This document shows positions 46,464 through 55,011 of a stretch of DNA of 64,000 nt, piece after piece. Source of the DNA: Paramesorhizobium salinisoli. GTDB taxonomy: Bacteria > Pseudomonadota > Alphaproteobacteria > Rhizobiales > Rhizobiaceae. Under the pieces are notes generated by a model. It saw only the letters and a list, made by a program, of their open reading frames with translations, was not told the origin of the DNA and did not search any database. The stretch's first letter is position 1. Each line of letters starts with the position of its first letter. Location of the stretch: positions 434,001-498,000 of the forward strand of contig NZ_QOZG01000004.1 of NCBI RefSeq assembly GCF_003335045.1. The letters are read 5' to 3'. A program made the position numbers and the translations under genes.

Positions 46464-47680
46464 AGCGGAGCATTTCTGTCCTTGTCGCGCTCATGATGGG
46501 CATGTCGCCGCTGATGGCGGACGAATCCTCGCGCAAGGCCGGGGACTTTTTTTCTGCCGCGGAAGCTGACGCCGATTGGCTCGGCTCGGGCGGCAATCCC
46601 TCGAAAATGGCCTATTCCGATCTCGGCAAGGGCGGCGTGGTCGCGCGGCTGAAGGATATCGCCACCATTCAAGGCGTGCGCGAGAACCAGCTTGTCGGCT
46701 ATGGCTTGGTCATCGGCCTGAAGGGAAGTGGCGACAGCCTGCGAAACTCGCCTTTCACCGAGCAGTCGATGCGCGCCATGCTCGACAATCTGGGCATCAG
46801 CGCGCCGAGCGGCGCGACACGTTCGAAGAATACCGCGGCGGTCATCGTCACCGCCAACCTGCCGGCGTTCGCAGGCGTGGGGTCGCGCATTGACGTAACC
46901 GTTTCCTCGCTTGGCGACGCCTCGTCGCTGCAGGGCGGGACATTGGTCATGACGCCACTGACGGGCGCGGACAGCGAAATCTATGCCGTCGCGCAAGGCA
47001 ATATGATTGTTTCCGGCTTCTCCGCCGAAGGTCAGGCGGAAACACTGACGCAGGGCGTGCCAACCAGCGGGCGCATTCCAAACGGTGCTCTCGTGGAGCG
47101 CGAGGTGAAGGGTAATTTCGGCAAGGAAGGCGAGCTCGTCGTCGAATTGCGCGATCCCGATTTCACCACGGCTATCCGGGTCACCGATACGATCAACATC
47201 TTCGCCAAGCGCCGTTACGGCCAGCCGGTGGCGAAGGAGCGCGATGCCAAGTCGATCCGGCTGCGCAAGCCGAAGAATGTGACCGCCGCCCGGTTTCTGG
47301 CGGAACTCGAAGGCCTGCCGGTGGCGACCGACGAGATCGCCCGCGTGGTGGTCGACGAGCGTACCGGCACCGTCGTCATCGGCGACAAGGTGCGCATCTC
47401 GAGAGTTGCCATCAGCCATGGCAGCCTGACGGTGCGCGTCACCGAAACGCCTGTGATCTCGCAGCCGGAGCCGTTTTCCGACGGCGTGACGGCGGTGGAG
47501 CCGACGACGAATATAGCGGCTAGCGAACAGCAATCGAAGATTGGCGTGCTTTCCGGCACCAACCTGGAGAATCTCGTCAAAGGGCTCAACCAGATCGGCA
47601 TGAAGCCGACGGGGATCATCGCGATCCTGCAGGCGATCAAGACATCCGGCGCTCTGCATGCTGAACTGGTGGTGCAATGA
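46460..47680 (+). CDS. flgI: Flagellar P-ring protein FlgI, long N-terminus
   Basis: A 406-residue P-ring subunit exported by a signal peptide (SVLVALMMGMSPLMA). The core runs from RLKDIATIQGVRENQLVGYGLVIGLKGSGDS to the Asn/Gly-rich C-terminus. The start is GTG at 46460, overlapping the flgA stop. Between the signal peptide and the core lie about 37 extra residues (including FFSAAEADADWLGSGGN), so the protein is longer than the roughly 370 residues I know for FlgI. Confidence 0.93.
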   Translation: MKRSISVLVALMMGMSPLMADESSRKAGDFFSAAEADADWLGSGGNPSKMAYSDLGKGGVVARLKDIATIQGVRENQLVGYGLVIGLKGSGDSLRNSPFTEQSMRAMLDNLGISAPSGATRSKNTAAVIVTANLPAFAGVGSRIDVTVSSLGDASSLQGGTLVMTPLTGADSEIYAVAQGNMIVSGFSAEGQAETLTQGVPTSGRIPNGALVEREVKGNFGKEGELVVELRDPDFTTAIRVTDTINIFAKRRYGQPVAKERDAKSIRLRKPKNVTAARFLAELEGLPVATDEIARVVVDERTGTVVIGDKVRISRVAISHGSLTVRVTETPVISQPEPFSDGVTAVEPTTNIAASEQQSKIGVLSGTNLENLVKGLNQIGMKPTGIIAILQAIKTSGALHAELVVQ

Positions 47681-48243
47681 TGAAAAGAGCATCCAGCTTT
47701 TCAGTCATAGCAGGAGCCACTCTTGCGGCCGCCGTTTGGTTTGCGGTTTGCGCAGGCGCGGTACGGGCGCAGGAAACGGGGACGATCATTCCGCAATCGC
47801 CTGCCGACGTTGAGGAAATCCAGAAATACTGCAGCAATATCACCGATAACGCGGCAGATGCGCGTTATGCGATCCAGGCAAAGGAGCTTGCCGACCTCAG
47901 GGCCGAGGTGGATCAGCGCGTCAGGGCGCTTGAGGAAAAGCGCAAGGAGTATGAGGTCTGGCTGCAGCGGCGTAATGAGTTCGTCGACAAGGCGCAGGAT
48001 TCGCTGGTCGATATCATCTCCAAGATGAAGCCGGATGCAGCGGCGGCGCAGATGGCGCTGATCGGCGACGAAGCTGCAGCCGCGCTTCTGCTCAAGCTCA
48101 GCCCGCGCATGTCGAGTGTGATCCTCAACGAAATGCCGCCAGAGAAATCCGCGCAGTTGGCGCGTGTCATCGTCGGCGCGCAATCAATTGCCCGGGGTGG
48201 CAATGCTCAGGTGCCAAGCAGAATTCCAGGCAGAATTCAATGA
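47677..48243 (+). CDS. motE: MotE, periplasmic chaperone of MotC
   Basis: A 188-residue secreted protein: signal peptide, a coiled coil (LADLRAEVDQRVRALEEKRKEYEVWLQRR, about 68-97), and an MgtE_N-like end (MSSVILNEMPPEKSAQLARVI). In Sinorhizobium, MotE stabilises MotC in the periplasm. The motC-like gene is in the same cluster at 55008. It overlaps the flgI stop by four bases. Confidence 0.88.
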   Translation: MMKRASSFSVIAGATLAAAVWFAVCAGAVRAQETGTIIPQSPADVEEIQKYCSNITDNAADARYAIQAKELADLRAEVDQRVRALEEKRKEYEVWLQRRNEFVDKAQDSLVDIISKMKPDAAAAQMALIGDEAAAALLLKLSPRMSSVILNEMPPEKSAQLARVIVGAQSIARGGNAQVPSRIPGRIQ

Positions 48244-48950
48244 ACAGAATCATTTCCCTTGTCGTGATCGGGACGCTTGGCCTTTCCGGTTGCGCGAGCC
48301 CACTTCAGGAGGTCAACCGCACGCCCGACCTGACGCCGGTCAGAACGGATATCGGTGCGTCCTACGGAATGACCAACGGGTCGCGTTTCCCGTCGCAGCC
48401 GGAAAACCATAAATATTCGCTGTGGGAAAAACGCTCGACCAGCTTTTTCCGCGATCCGCGGGCGACCAATCCGGGCGACGTCTTGACCGTCAACATCTCG
48501 ATCAACGACAAGGCCAATCTGGACAATAAGAGCGGCCGGCAGCGGGTTTCGTCCTCACTTTACGGGCTTGGCGGCGAGTTTTCGACAAGCGGCGGCTCAG
48601 CGGGCGATTTCTCCGGTTCGCTCAATAGCAAGTCCGACAGCCGCTCGACGGGGCAGGGCGTGGTCGAGCGCAAGGAGGAGATCAGGCTCTCCATTGCGGC
48701 CATTGTCACCGATATCCTGCCCAACGGCAATCTGGTGATCAGCGGTTCTCAGGAGGTGCGGGTCAACAACGAACTGCGCGTTCTCAACGTGGCTGGTGTC
48801 GTGAGACCGCGCGACATCTCGGGCTATAACACGATTTCATACGACAAGATCGCCGAGGCGCGCATTTCCTATGGCGGGCGTGGACGTATCAGCGAGATCC
48901 AGCAGCCGCCTTACGGCCAGCAGATCCTCGACCAGATTTCTCCATTTTGA
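48240..48950 (+). CDS. flgH: Flagellar L-ring lipoprotein FlgH
   Basis: A 236-residue outer-membrane L-ring protein. The lipobox LSGC places the lipidated Cys at residue 18. The core DPRATNPGDVLTVNISINDKANLDN and GNLVISGSQEVRVNNELRVLNVAGVVRPRDIS is characteristic. The ATG overlaps the motE stop. Confidence 0.94.
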   Translation: MNRIISLVVIGTLGLSGCASPLQEVNRTPDLTPVRTDIGASYGMTNGSRFPSQPENHKYSLWEKRSTSFFRDPRATNPGDVLTVNISINDKANLDNKSGRQRVSSSLYGLGGEFSTSGGSAGDFSGSLNSKSDSRSTGQGVVERKEEIRLSIAAIVTDILPNGNLVISGSQEVRVNNELRVLNVAGVVRPRDISGYNTISYDKIAEARISYGGRGRISEIQQPPYGQQILDQISPF

Positions 48951-48960
48951 GCGGGCAGGC

Positions 48961-49473
48961 ATGAGCGACCAGACGAAATCCCCCGCAAATCCCGAGGGTG
49001 GAAAGGCAGCCATCGGTCCGCTGATGGGAACCCTCGCCGCCGTCGCGATGCTGACGGTGGTTGCCGGCGGCGGCGGATGGCTTCTCGGCGGCTATATCAG
49101 CGGAACGGGAGAAATGGCCGGACCGGTTTCCGGCGGTGCGGCGCCGAGCAAAGAGCCGGGCAAGGGACATGAAGCCCAACCTCTCGGTAACGTGATTGAG
49201 CTGAAGCCGATCCTGACCAATCTTGCAGTACCGTCCACGACATGGGTGCGCCTGGAATCGGCGTTGGTTGCCAGACCCGGCGAGGATATCGCGCCTGAAT
49301 TGGCGATGAAGATTTCCGACGATTTCATGGCCTTCATGCGCAGCGCCAGCCTGATGCAACTGCAGGGCGCGACAGGGCTTGCCTATCTGCGCGCCGATCT
49401 GGAAGAACGCGCCAAGCTGCGCTCCGACGGCAAGGTGGAGCGGGTTTTCATTTCCTCGCTGGTGGTGGAATGA
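48961..49473 (+). CDS. fliL: Flagellar basal-body protein FliL
   Basis: A 170-residue stator-associated membrane protein. One membrane helix (about 19-43) is followed by a Gly/Pro linker and the FliL domain NVIELKPILTNLAVPSTTWVRLESALVARPGED. The ATG at 48961 lies 10 bases past flgH with a GGGCAGG site; the frame is open further upstream inside flgH as a shadow. Its stop overlaps fliP. Confidence 0.92.
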   Translation: MSDQTKSPANPEGGKAAIGPLMGTLAAVAMLTVVAGGGGWLLGGYISGTGEMAGPVSGGAAPSKEPGKGHEAQPLGNVIELKPILTNLAVPSTTWVRLESALVARPGEDIAPELAMKISDDFMAFMRSASLMQLQGATGLAYLRADLEERAKLRSDGKVERVFISSLVVE

Positions 49474-50207
49474 CGAAACGCCTTTTCCTCGTTGCCGCCT
49501 TCCTGTTCCTTGGCGTGCAAGGAGCTGCGGCGCAGATCCCTTCGCTTGAAGGCCTGATTCCTGCCGGCAGCGGTGCGGCGAGCGGGCAGATCGTCCAGCT
49601 CGTTGGCCTTCTGACGGTATTGTCGATTGCGCCGGGCCTCCTGATCATGGTGACGAGCTTCACGCGCTTCGCCATCGCCTTCTCCATGCTGCGCTCGGGG
49701 CTCGGGTTGCAAACCGCGCCGGCCAATCTGGTGATGGTCAGCCTTGCGCTGTTCATGACCTTCTATGTCATGGCGCCGGCTTTCGATCGGGCGTGGCAGA
49801 ACGGGGTGCAGCCGCTGATGCGCAACGAGATCGCGCAGGATGTCGCGCTACGCGAGATCGCGTCGCCGTTCCGGGAATTCATGCTGCGCCAGGTGCGCGA
49901 CAAGGATCTGCGGCTGTTCGAGGATCTGGCCGATCCCTCTTTCCGAACCGCCGAAGACGGTGTGGTCGACCTGCGCATTCTGATCCCCGCCTTCATGATT
50001 TCGGAGTTGCGGCGCGGCTTCGAGATTGGCTTCCTGATCGTCCTGCCTTTCCTGGTGATCGATCTGGTCGTTGCCACGCTCACGATGTCGATGGGTATGA
50101 TGATGCTGCCACCGACAGTTCTGTCGCTGCCATTCAAGATCCTGTTCTTCGTGCTCATCGATGGCTGGAACATTCTTGTCGGCAGTCTGGTCCGCTCTTT
50201 TTCCTGA
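49470..50207 (+). CDS. fliP: Flagellar export gate protein FliP
   Basis: A 245-residue export-gate protein with a cleavable signal peptide and four further membrane helices. LVGLLTVLSIAPGLLIMVTSFTRFAIAFSMLR and FEIGFLIVLPFLVIDLVVATLTMSMGMMMLPPT are the two FliP signatures. No fliO, fliQ, fliR or flhA occurs in the window; in Brucella they lie beyond flgD, outside this window. Confidence 0.95.
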   Translation: MTKRLFLVAAFLFLGVQGAAAQIPSLEGLIPAGSGAASGQIVQLVGLLTVLSIAPGLLIMVTSFTRFAIAFSMLRSGLGLQTAPANLVMVSLALFMTFYVMAPAFDRAWQNGVQPLMRNEIAQDVALREIASPFREFMLRQVRDKDLRLFEDLADPSFRTAEDGVVDLRILIPAFMISELRRGFEIGFLIVLPFLVIDLVVATLTMSMGMMMLPPTVLSLPFKILFFVLIDGWNILVGSLVRSFS

Positions 50208-50401
50208 TCGACAACGTTTTCTGCGGCGTTAAAATATTGGTAACAATTGCTGTGTAAGGATCACGGCATGACGGAATTGCCGCAACGGCAATAGGCATGA
50301 TGCCGCTCCGCCATGCCGGTATCAGTCCGGCCTGTCCCTAAAAAATCAATCCATAACCGCGTGACCCTTTGGGGATCATGTTTTGAAAAGGGGCAATACC
50401 C
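50208..50401 (+). promoter_or_regulatory. fliC leader with structured segment
   Basis: 194 bases between fliP and fliC. It has a perfect dyad ATTGCCG-CAA-CGGCAAT (50276-50292) and nearby GGCATG repeats that can pair. In Brucella, FlbT is reported to bind the fliC messenger leader, so this structure is a candidate contact. A weak version of the flagellar box may be present (TTGCCGCAAC at 50277). Confidence 0.5.
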
Positions 50402-51250
50402 ATGGCCAGTATTCTGACCAATTCTTCCGCTTTGACTGCACTCCAGACGCTGACGTCGACCAACAAGGCGCTCGAAACCACCCAGAACCGTATTTCCACG
50501 GGCCTGCGTATCAGCGAAGCCTCCGACAATGCGGCTTACTGGTCCATCGCAACCTCGATGAAGTCCGACAACAAGGCGCTTTCCGCCGTTCAGGACTCGT
50601 TGGGCCTTGGAGCCGGCAAAGTCGACACCGCCTATTCGGCGATCAACAAGATCAAGGACGCGGTCGACGAAATCAAGACGAAGCTCGTTTCGGCACTTGG
50701 TGCGAGCGCCGAAAACAAGGGCAAAATCGAAACCGAAATCACGTCGCTCGTTTCGAACATCAATTCGGCGCTCAGCAATGCCAATTATGCAGGTTCGAAC
50801 CTTCTCAATGGCCCCACAGCAGATCTGGAAGTCGTCTCTTCCTACAATCGTTCGGGCGCGACCGTCACGGTTGACAAAATCACTGTGGCTGCTGCCGATA
50901 CCGATGCTCAAACAATGGTTGCCACTATCGTTGGAGCCGGCTTTTTCACATCGGCTACGGCGGATGCTGATATCGAGACGAAGTTGGGCGAGGTAGAAAC
51001 GGCTCTGGCAAGTCTTACGACCGGTGCTGCCACGCTCGGCGCTGCCAAGTCACAGATCGATAGCCAGAGGAGCTTCCTGTCCGGTCTGCAGGACTCCATC
51101 GAAAAGGGTGTGGGTACGCTGGTCGATGCCGACATGAACAAGGAATCGGCGCGTCTGTCGGCTCTGCAGGTTCAGCAGCAGCTTGGTGTTCAGGCTCTGT
51201 CGATCGCTAACTCGAGCAACCAGAGCATCCTTTCGCTGTTCCGCGGATAA
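50402..51250 (+). CDS. fliC: Flagellin FliC
   Basis: A 282-residue flagellin forming the filament. The N-terminal D0/D1 part has ALTALQTLTSTNKALETTQNRISTGLRISEASDNAAYWSIATSMKSDN and the C-terminal part QVQQQLGVQALSIANSSNQSILSLFRG. The variable middle is short (about residues 140-200), as in Brucella and rhizobia. It is a single gene, with a GAAAAGGGG ribosome site and a strong terminator after it. Confidence 0.96.
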   Translation: MASILTNSSALTALQTLTSTNKALETTQNRISTGLRISEASDNAAYWSIATSMKSDNKALSAVQDSLGLGAGKVDTAYSAINKIKDAVDEIKTKLVSALGASAENKGKIETEITSLVSNINSALSNANYAGSNLLNGPTADLEVVSSYNRSGATVTVDKITVAAADTDAQTMVATIVGAGFFTSATADADIETKLGEVETALASLTTGAATLGAAKSQIDSQRSFLSGLQDSIEKGVGTLVDADMNKESARLSALQVQQQLGVQALSIANSSNQSILSLFRG

Positions 51251-51278
51251 GCGGTATTTGATAAAAGCGGGGGGCCGG

Positions 51279-51318
51279 GGGACCGTGCGGGGGGCACGGT
51301 CCCTTGCCGCATTTTTGG
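51279..51318 (+). terminator. Terminator after fliC
   Basis: A 10-bp stem GGGACCGTGC/GCACGGTCCC (51279-51288 with 51294-51303), loop of five G, followed after TTGCCGCA by a T-run (51312-51316). Confidence 0.85.
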
Positions 51319-51353
51319 GCAGCTTAAAAAGCAGACAAGTTCACCGCTCTAAC

Positions 51354-51377
51354 TTCGCGCAAGCTTCGCTCGCTATG
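51354..51377 (+). promoter_or_regulatory. Flagellar box upstream of fliF
   Basis: TTCGCGCAAG (51354-51363), CTTCGCTCGC, then TATG (51374-51377), ending 31 bases before the fliF start. It is the clearest copy of the box, and FtcR is reported to bind the fliF promoter in Brucella. Confidence 0.7.
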
Positions 51378-51407
51378 GTCGCCATGAAATGATGGCGGCG
51401 GGTGGTG

Positions 51408-53141
51408 ATGCAGAAGAATTTCCAGCAATTTCTCGAACAGGTTTCAAGCGCCCTGGCCAGGCTGGGCACGAGGCGGTTGGTCGCGCTGGGGCTCATGGGC
51501 GCTGCGCTGTTCGGCACGATCCTGTTCTCGAGCTTCTATTTCAGCCGGGCCCCTTATGAGACGCTCTATGTCGGGCTGAGCCGCGACGACGTCAACCGCA
51601 TGGGCATGGCGCTCGGCGAGGCCGGTATTCCGTTCGATGTAAAGTCGGACGGCACGTCCATTCTCGTGCCCTTCGGGAAGGCAGAGCAGGCGCGCATGCA
51701 CCTGGCGGAAAAAGGGCTGCCGACCAGCAACAACGCGGGTTATGAGCTTTTCGATAATATGGGTTCGCTGGGGCTGACATCCTTCATGCAGGAGATCACC
51801 CGGGTCCGCGCCCTCGAAGGCGAGATCGCCCGGACCATCCAGGCGATCAGAGGTATAAAGGCCGCACGGATACACATCGTCCTTCCCGAAAAGGGAAGCT
51901 TCCGACGCGGGGACCAGAAGCCTTCGGCTTCCGTCGTCATCCGCACCGAGGGCGGCTTTGCAGCCGAATCGGCGCAGTCCATACGCCAACTCGTGGCTGC
52001 CGCCGTTCCCGCGCTCGACGCGGCCTCAGTGACGGTCATGGATACCAATGGCCGACTTCTCGCGTCGAGCAGCGATCATACCAATGGCGCGGCGGTAATG
52101 TCCGCATCACTGGAGCAGCAGGTGGCTGCCTCGATCGATGACAATATACGCAAGGCGCTGGCGCCCTATCTCGGTGTAGGCCATTTCCAGACCAGCGTGC
52201 AGGCGGTGCTCGATACGGACCGCAAGCAGATCAACGAAACGGTGTTCGATCCGGATTCCAGGGTCGAGCGGTCCGTTCGCGTGGTGCGGGAAAACGGCGC
52301 CTCGCAAAATTCGAAAAACGATAATGCGACTGGCGTCGAGCAGAACATCCCGCAAGAGGAAATCCAGAGCAAAAACGGCGAAAGCTCTACGGAAAAGACC
52401 GAGCGGCGCGAAGAGCTTACCAATTACGAGATCAACAGTAAGACCGTCTCGACAGTCAGCGACGGCTATTCAGTCAAGCATCTGTCAATCGCCGTGGTCG
52501 TCGATCAGGCGCGGCTTCTCGCTTCGGCAGGAACGACACCGCCTCCGGGAAATTTCGTCGATGAACAGGTGGCGAAAATCCGCGATCTCGTCTCAACGGC
52601 GGCAGGGCTCAATGCCGCGCGCGGCGATGTGATCAATGTCACGGCGTTGAATTTCATGGATCCGGCTGGAGAGGAGATGGAGCCCGCTTTCACGCCGATA
52701 TCGGAACTGATCCTGCGCCAGGCGGGTAGCCTGATCAATGCTGCAGCGCTGATCGGCGCGGTCGCGCTGATCATATGGTTCGGCGCCCGGCCGCTGATGC
52801 GTGAGATTGCCGGCAATCGGGCTGTGGAGGCTGCAGCGCAGCGCGAGGCGGGCGAGATCGCCATTCCGGATTTCACCGGGACGGGGCAGTTGGCGAATGT
52901 GGGCGCATCTGGCGAGACGGCGCTGTCGGGCGCTGCGGCCTATGCGGCGCAGGCGCAGGAGAGCCTGGGCGATCTTCGCCAGCGGATGCGCGCGCCGGCG
53001 CGCTACCGGCTGGAGCAGATGATCGAAATGGACGAGGAGCGCGTGGCGGCGGTTCTCAAGCAGTGGGTGCATGAAGAAACGCGGGCTCCCGCCGAGCAGC
53101 GCGGCTTTGTTGGCCAGGAAGCCGAACGCAGGGCTGCATGA
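51408..53141 (+). CDS. fliF: MS-ring protein FliF
   Basis: A 577-residue ring protein with two membrane helices (about 25-45 and 440-465) around the periplasmic ring domains: PYETLYVGLSRDDVNRMGMALGEAGI, GYELFDNMGSLGLTSFMQEI and ALEGEIARTIQAIRGIKAARIHIVLPE. The C-terminal FliG-binding end is EERVAAVLKQWVHEE. Start ATG 51408; GTG codons at 51402 and 51405 are alternatives. The frame is intact, unlike in some Brucella where flagellar genes are broken. Confidence 0.94.
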   Translation: MQKNFQQFLEQVSSALARLGTRRLVALGLMGAALFGTILFSSFYFSRAPYETLYVGLSRDDVNRMGMALGEAGIPFDVKSDGTSILVPFGKAEQARMHLAEKGLPTSNNAGYELFDNMGSLGLTSFMQEITRVRALEGEIARTIQAIRGIKAARIHIVLPEKGSFRRGDQKPSASVVIRTEGGFAAESAQSIRQLVAAAVPALDAASVTVMDTNGRLLASSSDHTNGAAVMSASLEQQVAASIDDNIRKALAPYLGVGHFQTSVQAVLDTDRKQINETVFDPDSRVERSVRVVRENGASQNSKNDNATGVEQNIPQEEIQSKNGESSTEKTERREELTNYEINSKTVSTVSDGYSVKHLSIAVVVDQARLLASAGTTPPPGNFVDEQVAKIRDLVSTAAGLNAARGDVINVTALNFMDPAGEEMEPAFTPISELILRQAGSLINAAALIGAVALIIWFGARPLMREIAGNRAVEAAAQREAGEIAIPDFTGTGQLANVGASGETALSGAAAYAAQAQESLGDLRQRMRAPARYRLEQMIEMDEERVAAVLKQWVHEETRAPAEQRGFVGQEAERRAA

Positions 53142-53806
53142 CCATGAGCGATCTTTCCATCGCCAGCTTCCTCTCCGATTTTTCGCCGCGGCGGATTCCT
53201 GACGAGCGGGTGATCATTCTTCCTGCTGCATCGGAGCCGATTTCCTCTGAGGAGGGCGAGCCGGACGAAGATGTGTCTCCGGAACAGGCGTTTGAAGAAG
53301 CCGTCGATATCGAGCTTCAGCTAAAGCAGGCCTTCGAGGCAGGACGCGAAGCGGGGCGGGCAGAAGCGGACGCGCTCTATGAAGCGGAAAAACAGCGCGT
53401 ACAGCGTGTGCATGAGGAGGAAATTGCTGCAGTCAGGGCATCTGTCCTGAACGAAACCGCCGATCGCCTGTTGATGCGGTTGAACGAGGGGTTCGCCGCG
53501 CTGGAAGTTTCCTTCTCGCTGCAGGTCACACATCTGATCTCGCCGCTTGTTGCAGCGCATGTGACGGGAAATACGGTCGCGGATTTCGCCCGCGCGGTTG
53601 CCGGTACGGTTCGCCCCGCAGCGGTCACGGAAATACGCGGCCCGCGCGATCTCATCGAGGCGCTGCGCAGCACGGACGGATTTGAGCATGAAGAGTTCGT
53701 GCTTATAGAGGCGGAGCAGGCGGAACTCAGCATGAAACTGGGCGAGATGGTTGTCGAAACGCGGCTCTCTCCCCTGCTGGCCGAATTGAAAGCCCTGATA
53801 CGATGA
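53138..53806 (+). CDS. FliH-like export ATPase regulator
   Basis: A 222-residue soluble acidic protein between fliF and motB. The N-terminal part is Glu/Asp-rich (EEGEPDEDVSPEQAFEEAVDIE). A GREAGRAEADALYEAEKQRVQRVHEEE stretch has the Gly/Ala-E-x3 spacing of the FliH GxxxG region, and the C-terminal half is like the FliH/V-type E subunit fold. FliH anchors and inhibits FliI. No other fliH is present in the window. It starts in the fliF stop (ATGA) and ends in the motB start. Confidence 0.75.
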   Translation: MTMSDLSIASFLSDFSPRRIPDERVIILPAASEPISSEEGEPDEDVSPEQAFEEAVDIELQLKQAFEAGREAGRAEADALYEAEKQRVQRVHEEEIAAVRASVLNETADRLLMRLNEGFAALEVSFSLQVTHLISPLVAAHVTGNTVADFARAVAGTVRPAAVTEIRGPRDLIEALRSTDGFEHEEFVLIEAEQAELSMKLGEMVVETRLSPLLAELKALIR

Positions 53807-55011
53807 ATATCGATCCTGAAACCAAGCGGGAGATCATCATCGTGCGCCGCGGCCATGGCGGCGACCATGAAGAGCATCATGGCGGTGTCTGGAAGATCGC
53901 CTATGCGGATTTTATGACCGCCATGATGGCGTTCTTCCTGGTCATGTGGCTCATCAACGCCACCAATGAGGAAACCAAGGCGGCGGTGGCGAGCTATTTC
54001 AATCCGGTCAAGCTGATCGACAGGCACTCAAGCCGCAAGGGCGTGGAGGAGATCGACCTCAACGAGGGCAAGGTCCGCTTCCAAAGCGACAAGGCGACAG
54101 AAACAGGCACCAAGGTCATCAATGACTCAAAGGCCCAGACCCCGTCGGAAAGCGAAGAGCGGCTGATGTTCAAAGAACCTTACGCTGTGCTGGCGGAGAT
54201 CGCCAATGAGACCGGCGTCATGCAGAATCAGTCGAAAGCGGGCGAGGGCGGTGCCGCCACCGCCGGTCCGCTGACAGGTTCCGAAGGGGGGAAAGCCTAT
54301 CGCGATCCGTTCAATCCGGATTATTGGTCGAATCGTGTCGATGATGAACTGTTTCCGGTAACGGCAGAGCCTGCGCCGGTCCGCCCGCCAAGCACGGCAG
54401 CAAGGGAAGCGGCGCCAGAGGCGCAGGCATCCGGCGCTGAGAAAACCGAAAAAACAGCGGCTGCCGACATAAAGGATCAGGCGGAGAAATCCGGCAGCGC
54501 ATCTGAAAAAGTGGAAAGCCGGTCGCAGGAGAAGGATAGCGGGAAAGATCTGGCCGAGGCTGAAAAGCTGGCGCAGGAGATCAGCCGAGCGACGGCAGCG
54601 GCCAAGGAGCCGAACAGCCCCGATATCACCGTCGTGCCCGCCGATGGCGGCGTCATGATCCAGCTGACCGACAAGATCGACTACGGCATGTTCGCCATAG
54701 GCTCCGCCAAGCCGGATCGCCGGGTGGTCGAGGTTCTGGAAAAAATCGCCAAGATCATCGCCAGCAGGCCGGGCAGCGTCATCATCAGCGGGCATACCGA
54801 TGCACGGCCCTTCAAGAGCGCTTCTTACGACAATTGGCGGCTTTCTTCAGCGCGCGCGCAGATGGCCTATTACATGCTGGTACGCGGCGGTCTCGATGAA
54901 AAGCGGATACTGCGCGTCGAAGGATATGCCGACCGGCAGCCGAAAAACCCCGGGGATCCGAATGCTGCGGAAAACCGGCGTATCGATATCTTCCTGAAGA
55001 CGGCTCCATGA
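53803..55011 (+). CDS. motB: Flagellar stator protein MotB
   Basis: A 402-residue stator subunit. The helix KIAYADFMTAMMAFFLVMWLINAT carries the proton-accepting Asp36. A long Ala/Glu/Lys-rich linker (about 95-270) leads to the OmpA-like peptidoglycan-binding domain (VIISGHTDARPFKSASYDNWRLSSARA, EGYADRQPKNPGDPNAAENRRIDIFL). The linker is longer than in enteric MotB, which is usual in rhizobia. It overlaps both neighbours by four bases. Confidence 0.95.
   Translation: MNIDPETKREIIIVRRGHGGDHEEHHGGVWKIAYADFMTAMMAFFLVMWLINATNEETKAAVASYFNPVKLIDRHSSRKGVEEIDLNEGKVRFQSDKATETGTKVINDSKAQTPSESEERLMFKEPYAVLAEIANETGVMQNQSKAGEGGAATAGPLTGSEGGKAYRDPFNPDYWSNRVDDELFPVTAEPAPVRPPSTAAREAAPEAQASGAEKTEKTAAADIKDQAEKSGSASEKVESRSQEKDSGKDLAEAEKLAQEISRATAAAKEPNSPDITVVPADGGVMIQLTDKIDYGMFAIGSAKPDRRVVEVLEKIAKIIASRPGSVIISGHTDARPFKSASYDNWRLSSARAQMAYYMLVRGGLDEKRILRVEGYADRQPKNPGDPNAAENRRIDIFLKTAP

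Noticed and set aside
50277-50299. Degenerate flagellar box before fliC (TTGCCGCAAC-N10-ATGA)
   Set aside because: Only seven of ten bases in the first block fit, and the sequence is explained by the dyad there; not counted among the five box copies.
53803-55011. Low-complexity linker of MotB as a sign of a fused or broken gene
   Set aside because: The frame is intact with both conserved ends in place; long Ala/Glu/Lys linkers are normal in rhizobial MotB.
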